A stretch of 34,027 nucleotides of DNA from an uncultured Gluconobacter sp. (GTDB lineage Bacteria > Pseudomonadota > Alphaproteobacteria > Acetobacterales > Acetobacteraceae), in contig CALFLO010000029.1 in the NCBI GenBank assembly GCA_937880175.1, forward strand, positions 1 to 34,027, in the 5' to 3' direction. The translations under genes were made by a program, and so were the position numbers. This document shows, in pieces, positions 24,921 through 33,985 of this stretch. Every line of letters starts with the position of its first letter. Position 1 is the stretch's first letter. Under the pieces are notes generated by a model. It was given only the letters and a program-made list of their open reading frames with translations. It was not told where the DNA came from and ran no database searches.

Positions 24921-25093
24921 CATAGTTAAGTGGCTGAAACATTAAAAGCTTTTTTCCTTACTTTCGTTTGATCCGTCAACGCCCCTACTCCTCATGATCC
25001 GCCTGCCCCTGCCACACGGCCAGTATCTCATTGTGACAGAGACGATGGATCTCCTTTCCCATAATTAGGAAGGCACCAGTGCGGATCTTCGGT

Positions 25094-26206
25094 TCACACC
25101 CCAAGGAAAGCTAGCCTGTAGCTGGTACTTCTTCCACCCGCAGCCTCCCGAACCAGAATATCGCGTGCCACGAGATCACTGATATCACGCAGAGCTGTAT
25201 CTGGGGACGTCTTCGCCAGCTTTGCCCATTTCGATGAAGTCAGCTTGCCCTCGAACCCGTCAAGCAGACGGTTGAGCATGAAACGCTGCCGGTCATTGAT
25301 CGATTGACCGGCCAGATTGTCCCAAAAGCGGGCCTTCTGGATGACTTTTCCCAAGACCAGTTCAGCACGATCAAAGGCACGATCGAGAGCGCCCAGAAAC
25401 CAGTGCAGCCACGCCGTGATGTCCGTATCCCCTTTTTGGGTGGCTTCAAGGATTGCATAGTAATCCTTCCGCTCCTGACGAATCTGAGCTGACAGGCTGT
25501 AGAAACGCTGATCGGTCTGTTCCGAACGCGCCAACATGAGATCACCGATGGCCCGTGCCATACGTCCGTTTCCATCCTCAAACGGATGAATGGTGACAAA
25601 CCACAGATGTGCGATGGCGGCCTTCAGCACAGGGTCCAGTGCCTGCCCGGCGTTGCACCAATCAAGAAAGGCCTGCATCTCAGCTGGCACCCTGCTGGCT
25701 GCCGGAGCCTCATAATGGACCTTCTCCCGTCCGACAGGGCCTGACACGACCTGCATCGGGCCGGTTCTGTCATCACGCCACTCTCCGACCAAAATGCGTG
25801 ACATGCCGTTTCGCCCGGTCGGAAACAAAGCCGCATGCCATGCGAAAAGTCTTTCTTCAGTCAATGACTCAGCATAATGCCCGGTCGCATCCAACATCAT
25901 CTCCACAACGCCTTCGACATCCCGATCTACCGGTGCCAGCGCTCCAATATCCATGCCCAATCGCCGGGCGATGGAAGACCGCACCTGTTCACGATCGAGG
26001 TTTTCGCCCTCAATCTCGCTCGACTTGAGAACATCCTCCGTCAGGGTCTGGAGCACGGCTTCCGACCTAAAATCGAAACCGAGACTTTCCATGCGTCCCA
26101 GAAGCCGACCCTGCCGGTGACGCACTGCGGCCAGTTCATGGGAAATGGCGTCTCTATTCCACCGGAAGTCCGGCCATCCCGCTTGCTGGTAAATATATCT
26201 CGCCAT
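25094..26206 (-). CDS. fic: Fic-family protein AMPyltransferase with N-terminal DUF4172-type domain
   Basis: The start chosen is the ATG at 26206, ten bases after AAGGAG; a longer extension has no ribosome site. The 370-residue product starts with YIYQQAGWPDFRWNRDA, typical of the DUF4172 domain, and has the complete Fic active site HPFEDGNGR (207-215). The inhibitory motif S-S-E-I-E-G (62-67) is present in the N-terminal part, so this is a class II enzyme that is expected to be self-inhibited rather than needing a separate antitoxin. A winged-helix segment lies at the C-terminus (about 310-365). Such enzymes transfer AMP to protein hydroxyls. It is divergent from the type I restriction locus, a common neighbourhood for it. 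Confidence 0.9.
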   Translation of the reverse strand: MARYIYQQAGWPDFRWNRDAISHELAAVRHRQGRLLGRMESLGFDFRSEAVLQTLTEDVLKSSEIEGENLDREQVRSSIARRLGMDIGALAPVDRDVEGVVEMMLDATGHYAESLTEERLFAWHAALFPTGRNGMSRILVGEWRDDRTGPMQVVSGPVGREKVHYEAPAASRVPAEMQAFLDWCNAGQALDPVLKAAIAHLWFVTIHPFEDGNGRMARAIGDLMLARSEQTDQRFYSLSAQIRQERKDYYAILEATQKGDTDITAWLHWFLGALDRAFDRAELVLGKVIQKARFWDNLAGQSINDRQRFMLNRLLDGFEGKLTSSKWAKLAKTSPDTALRDISDLVARDILVREAAGGRSTSYRLAFLGV

Positions 26207-26235
26207 ATTCTCTGCACTCCTTGCGGAGAATATGG
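26203..26235 (-). promoter_or_regulatory. Inverted repeat covering the fic start codon and ribosome site
   Basis: CCATATTCTC (26203-26212) is repeated in perfect inverse at 26226-26235. On the fic transcript the start codon lies in the 3' arm and AAGGAG lies in the 13-base loop. A second pair, CTTGCGGAG (26220-26228) and CTCCGCAAG (26265-26273), is nested across it. It could be a self-binding operator or a translation-blocking hairpin. Confidence 0.6.
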
Positions 26236-26380
26236 CACCCAAACACCGCATCAGGCAACTCAAACTCCGCAAGATATGCGGATATTATCCGGATTATTCG
26301 CCGCGTTCTACGCCAAAAGCGACTTATAGCGGCTAGCGGCGACTGCCCTACCTGGGTTCAGCAGCACAATGAACGCTACC

Positions 26381-26442
26381 ATGCATGAAAGACCTTCATG
26401 CATTTTTATTATTGACAGATTTGCGTTTATGTTCTCTGTATA
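26381..26442 (+). promoter_or_regulatory. Palindrome plus promoter-like boxes before the restriction locus
   Basis: ATGCATGAA (26381-26389) and TTCATGCAT (26395-26403) form a 9-bp palindrome with a 5-base centre. It is followed by TTGACA at 26412-26417 and TGTATA at 26437-26442 (spacing 19, longer than ideal). Binding at the palindrome would sit just upstream of the -35 box, fitting control of the restriction genes. Confidence 0.4.
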
Positions 26443-26447
26443 AGCGC

Positions 26448-27044
26448 ATGAAACACCTTCGCGCACATAAATCAAACCTCTCAGATATCGCGACGGTGGC
26501 AGCGGGACACCCGTTCCGAGGGAAAATCGAGCCAATCGAAGGAGCGGAAACGGCTGTCGTGCAGATGCGGGACACCTCATCTTCTGGCGTGGACTGGGGA
26601 TCCTGCCTGCGAACCGAAGTCTCCGGGCGGCGGGGGCCGGACTGGCTGCGTTCGGGCGATATTCTCTTCCCAGCCCGTGGCAATGTGTCTCAGGCAGTTC
26701 TGATCGATGAGCGTATCGGCAGCCTCCAGGCTGTCGCCGCTCCGCACTTCTTTCTCCTGCGCGTATCTCGCCCGGACGTGCTGCCTGCTTATCTGGCATG
26801 GTGGCTCAACCAGGAACCGGCGCAGCGGCATCTGGAACAGAACGCCCAGAGTTCCACCCTCGTCCGCAACATCGCCCGACCGGTGCTGGAGGCCACGCCT
26901 GTTATGCTGCCTCCCCTGCCCCGACAGGAACAGATTGCGGGGCTGGCCAACGCCATGCAGCGCGAGAAAGAGCTTCTGCACCGCCTGCGCCAGACCAACC
27001 AGCAGATCATGACCGGACTTGCCAGAGACCTTCTGGCGGGCTGA
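26448..27044 (+). CDS. Single-domain type I restriction specificity (HsdS-like) protein
   Basis: The start used is the ATG at 26448, giving 198 residues; an earlier ATG at 26385 lies inside the palindrome. There is no ribosome site before either; if the -10 box at 26437-26442 is used, the message would be almost leaderless. The protein has one target-recognition domain (about 5-145, with LRSGDILFPARGNVS and PAYLAWWLNQ) and one conserved helix ending LPPLPRQEQIAGLANAMQRE, then a helical tail. Full HsdS has two such units. It lies directly before hsdM. It could pair with itself, modify specificity, or be a relic; the frame is intact and codon use matches hsdM. Confidence 0.8.
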   Translation: MKHLRAHKSNLSDIATVAAGHPFRGKIEPIEGAETAVVQMRDTSSSGVDWGSCLRTEVSGRRGPDWLRSGDILFPARGNVSQAVLIDERIGSLQAVAAPHFFLLRVSRPDVLPAYLAWWLNQEPAQRHLEQNAQSSTLVRNIARPVLEATPVMLPPLPRQEQIAGLANAMQREKELLHRLRQTNQQIMTGLARDLLAG

Positions 27045-27078
27045 CACTCCCTTACGTTTTAAAACAGGATTTAAGTTC

Positions 27079-28605
27079 GTGACCGAGCAGATTTCACAAG
27101 ACACCATCAACAAGGCGCTGTGGAACGCCTGTGATACCTTTCGTGGTACCGTCAGCCCTGACACCTATCGCGATTACGTGCTGACCATGCTGTTCCTGAA
27201 ATACATCTCCGATGTGTGGCAGGACCATTATGACGGCTACAAAAAGGAATATGGGGACAATCCGGACCTGATTGAAGCCATGCTTCAGCAGGAACGCTTC
27301 GTTCTGCCAAAAGGGGCTGATTTCTACACCCTCTATAAAGAGCGCAACGCCCCCGGCAATGGCGAGCGGATCGACAAAGCCTTGCACGCTATTGAAGAAG
27401 CCAACGGCACCAAGCTGAAGGACGCGGGCAAAAGCGTGTTCCAGGACATCAGCTTCAATTCTGACAAGCTGGGCGATGAAAAGCAGAAGAACACCATTCT
27501 ACGGCATCTGCTGGACGATTTTGCCAAGCCGGACCTGAACCTGCGCCCCTCCCGCGTTGGCAATCTGGATGTGATTGGCAATGGCTATGAATTCCTGATC
27601 AAGAACTTCGCCGCCAGTGGCGGACAGAAGGCGGGCGAGTTCTACACCCCGCCGGAAGTCAGTGAACTGCTGGCCCGTATTCTGAGCCCCCAGCCGGGTG
27701 AGACCATCTGTGATCCGGCTTGCGGCTCGGCGTCCCTGCTCATGAAATGCGGGCGGCAAGTGACGCAGAACCACAAGGGCAGCAAGGACTACGCCCTGTA
27801 TGGGCAGGAGGCCATCGGCTCCACATGGTCCTTCGCCAAAATGAACATGTTCCTGCATGGCGAGGACAATCATCGCATTGAATGGGGCGATACCATCCGC
27901 AACCCCAAGCTGCTGGATGACAAGAACCATCTGATGCGTTTTGACGTGGTGACGGCCAACCCGCCCTTCAGCCTTGATAAATGGGGGCATGACGAGGCAG
28001 AGCAGGACGTCCATCATCGCTTTGCCCGTGGCGTGCCGCCCAAGACCAAGGGCGATTACGCCTTTATCCTGCACATGATCGCCACCCTGAAAGACCACAC
28101 GGGCCGCATGGGTGTTGTGGTGCCGCATGGCGTGCTGGTCCGGGGCAGTTCGGAAGGCAAAATTCGCCAGAAGCTGATTGAGGAAAACCTGCTGGATGCG
28201 GTGATCGGCCTGCCGGAAAAGCTGTTCTTTGGCACGGGGATTCCGGCGGCCATTCTGGTCTTCCGCAAGGACCGCAAGACGAAGGACGTGCTGTTCATTG
28301 ACGCCAGCCGCGAGTTCAAGGCGGGCAAGAACCAGAACGTGCTGACCGAAGAGAACATCACGAAGATTGTGGACACCTACCGCGCCCGCAAGGACGTGGA
28401 CAAATACGCCCACCTCGCCACACCAGACGAGATCAGGGAGAACGACTACAACCTGAACATTCCGCGTTATGTCGATACATTTGAAGAAGAAGAAGAGATC
28501 GACCTGAACGCTGTGCGGGCCGAACGGGCGGAGATCAAGGCGGAACTGAGCAGGCTGGAAGCACAGATGGACGCTTATCTGAAGGAGCTGGGTTATGCTT
28601 CCTGA
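27079..28605 (+). CDS. hsdM: Type I restriction-modification DNA methyltransferase HsdM
   Basis: The start chosen is the GTG at 27079 with AGGA nine bases upstream; it gives the usual N-terminus TEQISQDTINKALWNACDTF and avoids a long overlap with the preceding gene. The 508-residue protein has the SAM-binding motif DPACGSASLLM (212-222), FYTPPEVSELLA (188-199) and the catalytic NPPF (294-297) of N6-adenine methyltransferases. The N-terminal helical domain (1-140) is the HsdM_N type. It methylates the host's copies of the recognition site and, with HsdS, forms the modification core. Its end overlaps hsdS by eleven bases. Confidence 0.95.
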   Translation: MTEQISQDTINKALWNACDTFRGTVSPDTYRDYVLTMLFLKYISDVWQDHYDGYKKEYGDNPDLIEAMLQQERFVLPKGADFYTLYKERNAPGNGERIDKALHAIEEANGTKLKDAGKSVFQDISFNSDKLGDEKQKNTILRHLLDDFAKPDLNLRPSRVGNLDVIGNGYEFLIKNFAASGGQKAGEFYTPPEVSELLARILSPQPGETICDPACGSASLLMKCGRQVTQNHKGSKDYALYGQEAIGSTWSFAKMNMFLHGEDNHRIEWGDTIRNPKLLDDKNHLMRFDVVTANPPFSLDKWGHDEAEQDVHHRFARGVPPKTKGDYAFILHMIATLKDHTGRMGVVVPHGVLVRGSSEGKIRQKLIEENLLDAVIGLPEKLFFGTGIPAAILVFRKDRKTKDVLFIDASREFKAGKNQNVLTEENITKIVDTYRARKDVDKYAHLATPDEIRENDYNLNIPRYVDTFEEEEEIDLNAVRAERAEIKAELSRLEAQMDAYLKELGYAS

Positions 28606-29749
28606 TGGGTGGAGAAAAACAAAACTAGGCAAGTGTGTCGATATTAAATCTGGCGTAGCTCCTTCTAACCTGCCATTGAAAAGATACGGAAAATATCCCT
28701 ATGTAAAAGTAGAAGACATGAATAATTGCTCGAAATTCCAAAAGGAAAGTCGCGAGTACACAGATTATAACCATAATTATATTAGAAGCGGCGCCGTAAT
28801 TTTCCCAAAAAGAGGGGCGGCAATAATGAATAACAAAGTTAGAATTTCGATCAATGGAATCTATTTAGATTCAAACATGATGGCCCTTCAACCAAATTCA
28901 GAAACCACGTCTGAATTTTTATACTACCTTATAACTTTTTGTGGTCTGTTTAAAATCGCTGATACCTCCACCATTCCTCAGATTAACAACAAGCATATTC
29001 TGCCTTACCCTATCCTCCTCCCCCCTCTCCCCGAACAGAAGAAGATCGCGGCGATCCTCTCGACGTGGGATCGTGCGATTGAGGGGACGGAGAGGCTTCT
29101 GGCCAACAGCCAGCAGCAGAAAAAAGCCCTCATGCAGCAACTCCTGACAGGCAAAAAACACCTGCCGGGGTTCACAGGGGATTGGATATGGAAACGTTCC
29201 AAAGAAATATTCAAAAGCATTTCTATCAAAAACAATCCAATGGACTGCGAACTACTTTCCGTCACTCAAGATCAAGGTGTAGTTCTGCGTTCATCATTGG
29301 AGCGGCGCGTTGTCATGCCGGATGGCAGTGTGCAAGGATACAAATTGGTAAATCCAGGAAATTTCATAATAAGTTTGCGATCATTCCAAGGAGGATTAGA
29401 ATATTCTTATTTCCGAGGCTTAGTAAGCCCAGCATATACAGTTCTTGAAAATAAAATTGAGATAGAAAATGAGTTTTTTAAGTTCTATTTCAAATCGTAT
29501 GATTTTATCGGGCACCTTGCGGTAGCAACGATAGGCATTAGGGACGGCAAGCAAATCAGCTATGAAGACTTCTCTTTCATTAAACTTCCATATCCCCCGC
29601 TTCCCGAACAGAAAGCCATCGCCGCTGTACTGACCGCAGCAGACAAAGAAATCACAGCTATTGAATCAGATCTTTCCCGCCTGCGTCAGGAGCAGAAAGC
29701 CCTGATGCAGCAGCTTCTCACGGGCAAACGTCTCGTGGCGGTCGATTAA
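28595..29749 (+). CDS. hsdS: Type I restriction specificity subunit HsdS
   Basis: The 384-residue protein has the classic two-repeat plan: recognition domain 1 (about 1-140), conserved helix 1 (143-188, PPLPEQKKIAAIL to LLTGKK), recognition domain 2 (about 190-330), conserved helix 2 (334-379, PPLPEQKAIAAVL to LLTGKR). The two conserved regions are close copies. Both recognition domains are plainly AT-rich (Lys, Asn, Ile codons ending in A or T) while the helices keep the GC-rich host pattern, which points to exchange of recognition domains from another source. It selects the bipartite DNA target. It starts inside the end of hsdM. Confidence 0.93.
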   Translation: MLPDGWRKTKLGKCVDIKSGVAPSNLPLKRYGKYPYVKVEDMNNCSKFQKESREYTDYNHNYIRSGAVIFPKRGAAIMNNKVRISINGIYLDSNMMALQPNSETTSEFLYYLITFCGLFKIADTSTIPQINNKHILPYPILLPPLPEQKKIAAILSTWDRAIEGTERLLANSQQQKKALMQQLLTGKKHLPGFTGDWIWKRSKEIFKSISIKNNPMDCELLSVTQDQGVVLRSSLERRVVMPDGSVQGYKLVNPGNFIISLRSFQGGLEYSYFRGLVSPAYTVLENKIEIENEFFKFYFKSYDFIGHLAVATIGIRDGKQISYEDFSFIKLPYPPLPEQKAIAAVLTAADKEITAIESDLSRLRQEQKALMQQLLTGKRLVAVD

Positions 29750-29779
29750 ATCATTTCAATTCGCAGGATATTTGACGCC

Positions 29780-32700
29780 ATGGCTCCCGCCCCGAAATTT
29801 CAGGAAGAATACAGCGCCAAGCTGCCGGCTCTGGCGTTACTCAGCATGCTCGGCTGGCGGTTTCTGCCCCCCTCCAAGGCGCTGGCGTTGCGGGGCGGCA
29901 AGCAGAGCGCCGTGGTGCTGGACACAATCCTGCGGGCAGAATTGAAAAAACGGCGCTTTACGTTTGAGGGACAGGAGCACGCCCTGTCTGATCAGGCCAT
30001 TGATGCGCTGATCTCTCACGTCACGCATCCGGACTTTGTTTCCGGCCTGCGCGATGCCAATGACAAGATGACGACGCATCTGCTGTTCGGCATCGCCGTC
30101 ACCGAGTTCATCAACGGGCGCAAGGCCAATCCGACCATCGCCCTGATCGACTGGCAGAACCCGGACAACAACAGCTTTAGCTTCACCGAAGAGTACAGCG
30201 TTCTGCGCACGGATCTGACACAGACCCGCAGGCCGGACATCGTCTGCTTCGTCAACGGGATTCCGCTGGCGGTGATCGAGGCTAAGCGCCCCGATGGTCA
30301 GCCGGGCAAAGGCCCGACCGTGGAGGCCGGGATTTCCCAGAGTATTCGCAACCAGAACAAGGACGAAATTCCGCAGCTTTTTGCCTACAGCCAGATTCTG
30401 CTCTCCATCACCGGGCATGACGGGCGCTATGGCACCTGCGGCACCCCCAAAAAGTTCTGGGCAACCTGGAGGGAAGAGGACATTCCCGAAAGCCGGATGG
30501 AGGCGCTCAAGAACACGCCATTATCGTCGGCACAGAAAGACCCGCTTTTTGCCGAGCGGAAGGCGTCTGACCGGGCGTGGTTCGAGGACTGGGCCTCCCG
30601 CCCGCTGCATGTCACGGATCAGGACCGGCTGCTGATCGGCCTGCTCTCGCCTCAGCGCCTGTTGAACATGGCGCGGTTCTTCACGCTGGTCGACCGCAAG
30701 GCGGGCAAGATCGTGGCCCGCTATCAGCAGGTTTTCGGCATCAAACGTCTGCTGGAACGCATCAAGTCCCGCCGTAGCGATGGCGGGCGAGAAGGCGGCG
30801 TGGTCTGGCACACCACGGGCTCCGGCAAGTCCTTCACCATGGTGTTCCTCAGTCGCGCCCTCATTCTGGATGACGACCTCAAGCAATGCCGTATTCTGGT
30901 GGTGACGGACCGCAAGGATCTGGAACGCCAGTTGAGCACCACCTTCTCCACCGGCGGCGAACTGGCAGACAAGAAGGACAAGGAAGATGCGCTGGCAACC
31001 TCTGGCCGCCGTCTGGCGCAGCAGATCGGGCATGGGCAGGAACGCATCATCTTCTCGCTGATCAACAAGTTCCACACGGCCACCGGCTATCCCGAATGCC
31101 ATAATGACAGCGCGGACATCATCGTTCTGGTGGATGAAGGGCATCGCAGTCAGGGCGGTGAGAACCATGCCCGCATGAAGCACGCTTTGCCCAATGCGGC
31201 TTTTATTGCCTTTACCGGTACGCCACTACTCAAAGGCAGTGAGACGACCAATCGTTTTGGCAAGATCATTCACTCCTACACGATGCAACAGGCCGTCTCG
31301 GATGGGACGGTCACACCTCTGCTCTATGAAGAGCGCAAGCCCGATCTGGATGTGAATGACCGCGCCATTGATGCCTGGTTTGAACGCATCACGCAGGGGC
31401 TGACGGAAGATCAGATCACGGATCTCAAGAAGCGCTTTGCCCGCGCCAATCAGGTTTACAAGGCCGACGATCGCATCCGGCTGATCGCCATGGATCTGGC
31501 CACACATTTTGACAACAATATCGACAAAGACCTCAAGGGCATGCTGGCCTGTGACAGCAAGCTCTCCGCCATCCGCTACAAGCAGTATCTGGATGAGGTC
31601 GGTCTGTTCGAGAGCGCCATCGTCATGAGCCCGCCCGATACGCGCGAAGGCCATACGGAAGTGGATGAGCGCAAACAGCCCGAGATTCAGGACTGGTGGA
31701 AGGAGAATGTCGGCAGCCAGAGCGAGGATGACTACACGCGTGGCGTGATCGAGCGCTTCGAAAAAGACCCGGACCTCAAGCTGATCATCGTGGTCGACAA
31801 GCTGCTGACCGGCTTTGATGAACCGAAGAACGCGGTGCTCTATATCGACAAGCCGCTGAAGCAGCACAATCTTCTTCAGGCCATTGCGCGTGTGAACCGG
31901 CTGCATGACCAGAAAAAGCACGGGTTGCTGATTGATTATCGCGGCATTCTGGCGGAGCTGGACACCACGCTTGCCCGCTATGACGAGCTGGCGGCCGAGA
32001 ATGTCGGCGGGTATGACCCGAAGGATATTGCCGGGCTGTATAGCCAGATGAGCACGGAATACCGGGAGCTCCCGGCCCTGCACAAAGCCCTGTGGGCCAT
32101 CTTTGATGGGGTGAAGAACAAAAGTGACATCCAGCAGCTTCGCGCCGTGCTCATGCCGCGTATGGTGGACGAGCACGGCCAGATGGTGGATACGAACCTC
32201 AAACGCCGGGATGATTTCTATGAGGCGCTGACGAAGTTTGCCGCCTGCTTGAAAGTGGCTCTGCAATCTGTGGCGTTCTTTGAAGACACCAGCTTTACGG
32301 AAAAGGACCGCGCCACCTACAAGGAAACGCTGAAGCAACTGACCAGTCTGCGCCAGATGGTGATGCAGGATACCGGTGAAAAAGTCGATTTTGACCAGTA
32401 TGCCGAACAGGTAAAAAAGCTGCTGGACCGGCATGTGGCGGGGGTGAAAGTCCATGAGCCCAATGGACTGTATGCGGTCGGCAAGATGGGCCAGAAGCCG
32501 GAAGACAACGAACCAGAAAACTGGAGTGATGAGAAAACCCGCAACGAGACGGATCTGATCCGCACCCGTGTGACAAAGATGATCGACCACGAGATGCAGG
32601 ATGACCCTTACGCGAAGGAAGCCCTCTCGGCCCTGCTGCGCAAGGTCATCGCGGAAGCGGAAAGCCTGTTCGACCATCCCCTCAAGCAGTTCATGCTGTT

Positions 32701-33076
32701 CCAGGAGTTTGAGGAACAGGTAGCCAACCGCAAGCTGGACAATATCCCGTCTGTTTTTGACGGGCACCGCCATGCGCAGGCCTATTATGGCGTATTCCTG
32801 AAAACACTCACGGCCATTTTCAACCATAAGCAGACGGATGAGGAAAACCAGCGCTGGATTGATCTCGCGTTCCAGATTGACACAATCGTGGACAAGGCGG
32901 TGCGGGAAAATTCCCTCAGCCGACCGGATATGGAAAAGGCGGTCAAGAAAGAACTGCTGCCGCTGCTGTTCAACACGGGCCAGAAAGCGGGCTTTGGTGT
33001 GGACAAGGCTCAGGAGGTCATCGAGCAGGTCATTCAGATCATGCGGGCTGGGCCTGCTGATACCCTACGCGGCTAA
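29780..33076 (+). CDS. hsdR: Type I restriction endonuclease subunit HsdR
   Basis: The 1098-residue protein follows hsdS by 30 bases. Its N-terminal nuclease domain has D153 in RRPDIVCF and E167-A-K169 in AVIEAKRP, the PD-(D/E)XK residues of HsdR. The motor domain has TTGSGKS (345-351), DEGH (452-455), FIAFTGTPL, and QAIARVNRLH late in the second helicase half. The C-terminal part (about 750-1098) is helical and binds the methylase core in this family. All key residues are present, so with hsdM and hsdS the system looks active: it would translocate unmodified DNA and cut it at a distance. Confidence 0.95.
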   Translation: MAPAPKFQEEYSAKLPALALLSMLGWRFLPPSKALALRGGKQSAVVLDTILRAELKKRRFTFEGQEHALSDQAIDALISHVTHPDFVSGLRDANDKMTTHLLFGIAVTEFINGRKANPTIALIDWQNPDNNSFSFTEEYSVLRTDLTQTRRPDIVCFVNGIPLAVIEAKRPDGQPGKGPTVEAGISQSIRNQNKDEIPQLFAYSQILLSITGHDGRYGTCGTPKKFWATWREEDIPESRMEALKNTPLSSAQKDPLFAERKASDRAWFEDWASRPLHVTDQDRLLIGLLSPQRLLNMARFFTLVDRKAGKIVARYQQVFGIKRLLERIKSRRSDGGREGGVVWHTTGSGKSFTMVFLSRALILDDDLKQCRILVVTDRKDLERQLSTTFSTGGELADKKDKEDALATSGRRLAQQIGHGQERIIFSLINKFHTATGYPECHNDSADIIVLVDEGHRSQGGENHARMKHALPNAAFIAFTGTPLLKGSETTNRFGKIIHSYTMQQAVSDGTVTPLLYEERKPDLDVNDRAIDAWFERITQGLTEDQITDLKKRFARANQVYKADDRIRLIAMDLATHFDNNIDKDLKGMLACDSKLSAIRYKQYLDEVGLFESAIVMSPPDTREGHTEVDERKQPEIQDWWKENVGSQSEDDYTRGVIERFEKDPDLKLIIVVDKLLTGFDEPKNAVLYIDKPLKQHNLLQAIARVNRLHDQKKHGLLIDYRGILAELDTTLARYDELAAENVGGYDPKDIAGLYSQMSTEYRELPALHKALWAIFDGVKNKSDIQQLRAVLMPRMVDEHGQMVDTNLKRRDDFYEALTKFAACLKVALQSVAFFEDTSFTEKDRATYKETLKQLTSLRQMVMQDTGEKVDFDQYAEQVKKLLDRHVAGVKVHEPNGLYAVGKMGQKPEDNEPENWSDEKTRNETDLIRTRVTKMIDHEMQDDPYAKEALSALLRKVIAEAESLFDHPLKQFMLFQEFEEQVANRKLDNIPSVFDGHRHAQAYYGVFLKTLTAIFNHKQTDEENQRWIDLAFQIDTIVDKAVRENSLSRPDMEKAVKKELLPLLFNTGQKAGFGVDKAQEVIEQVIQIMRAGPADTLRG

Positions 33077-33078
33077 AC

Positions 33079-33816
33079 ATGGAAAAAACTCCCACTCGCG
33101 TCCTGACCTATGGAGGGGAGCAGATCCGCGTGACCCTGATCCCGCGTCCCCGCCCCGGCACGACGCTGCGCATCAAGGTGCACCCGGACCTGACCGTGCA
33201 GGTGGTTGTTCCCGATGGCACAACAGAGGCTGATCTGGACAAGGCGCTGCACCAGAAAACCCGCTGGATCTGGCAGAAACTGCGGGACTTTCGGGCGGTG
33301 CAGGAACATGCCACACCGCGTGCGTATGTCAGTGGGGAAAGTCATTTCTATCTGGGGCGGCGGCATCTTCTGAAAGTGCATCATCAGCCTGATGCGCCTG
33401 AAACCGTGCGGATGCTGCGGGGGCGGCTGGAAGTTTCGGTACAGGAACGTCATGCTCTGCGGATACAGAAGATGCTGGAACTCTGGTATTTTACGCGGGC
33501 GCAGGAGGTATTTCGAACCCGCCTTGATGCGCTGCTGCCGTCAGCGCTCTGGGTCAGCACTCCCCCTGCTCTGAAGCTTCAGGTGATGCAGACCCAGTGG
33601 GGCAACTGCTCACCGGGTGGGATCGTCACGCTCAATCCGCATCTGGTCAAAGCCCCGCGCGATTGCATTGATTACGTCATCCTACATGAACTGTGCCATC
33701 TGAAGGAGCACAATCATGGACCTGCTTTCTGGGCGTTGCTGGAACGCGTGATGCCGGACTGGGAACGCCATAAGGCAAGACTGGACGGCATGGCGGAAAT
33801 GATGCTGCAAAAATAG
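33079..33816 (+). CDS. YgjP/M48-type zinc metallopeptidase next to hsdR
   Basis: The 245-residue protein starts two bases after the hsdR stop. It has the YgjP (DUF45) signature: an N-terminal beta-rich part with LKVHHQPDAPETVRMLRGRL, then QTQWGNCSPGGIVTLNPHLV, and the zinc-binding HELCHLKEHNHGPAFWALLE near residue 200, with two histidines and a downstream glutamate region as expected. There is no signal peptide or membrane segment. Such genes often close type I restriction operons; a role in turnover of HsdR has been proposed by analogy but is not established here. Confidence 0.88.
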   Translation: MEKTPTRVLTYGGEQIRVTLIPRPRPGTTLRIKVHPDLTVQVVVPDGTTEADLDKALHQKTRWIWQKLRDFRAVQEHATPRAYVSGESHFYLGRRHLLKVHHQPDAPETVRMLRGRLEVSVQERHALRIQKMLELWYFTRAQEVFRTRLDALLPSALWVSTPPALKLQVMQTQWGNCSPGGIVTLNPHLVKAPRDCIDYVILHELCHLKEHNHGPAFWALLERVMPDWERHKARLDGMAEMMLQK

Positions 33817-33839
33817 CTCTATTTGACTGCAATGAGCGG

Positions 33840-33883
33840 AAAGCAGACTGTCTGCTTCAGGATATCGCTACCAGAAAGCAGAC
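33840..33883. repeat. Short repeats AAAGCAGAC around a palindrome
   Basis: AAGCAGAC (33841-33848) and its inverse GTCTGCTT (33850-33857) form a palindrome with a 1-base centre, and AAAGCAGAC recurs at 33875-33883. They lie in the gap between the metallopeptidase gene and the IS end. Otherwise 33817-33975 shows no gene. Confidence 0.6.
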
Positions 33884-33985
33884 ACCTTTACCGATCTCAG
33901 CGGATAGCACGCGGTGATTTGGCGACCGTCCGTTTGCAGAACCGGCACCACCGGCCGTATGGTTCCGGTATTCTAGGCTCAGGAC

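Noticed and set aside
29020..29730. Repeated DNA within hsdS considered as a tandem repeat or recombination site array.
   Set aside because: It corresponds to the two conserved helices normal for HsdS, only two copies exist, and no spacer pattern like a CRISPR is present.
31226..32827. Long minus-strand open frame (533 codons) opposite hsdR.
   Set aside because: Antisense shadow of hsdR with no recognisable domain.
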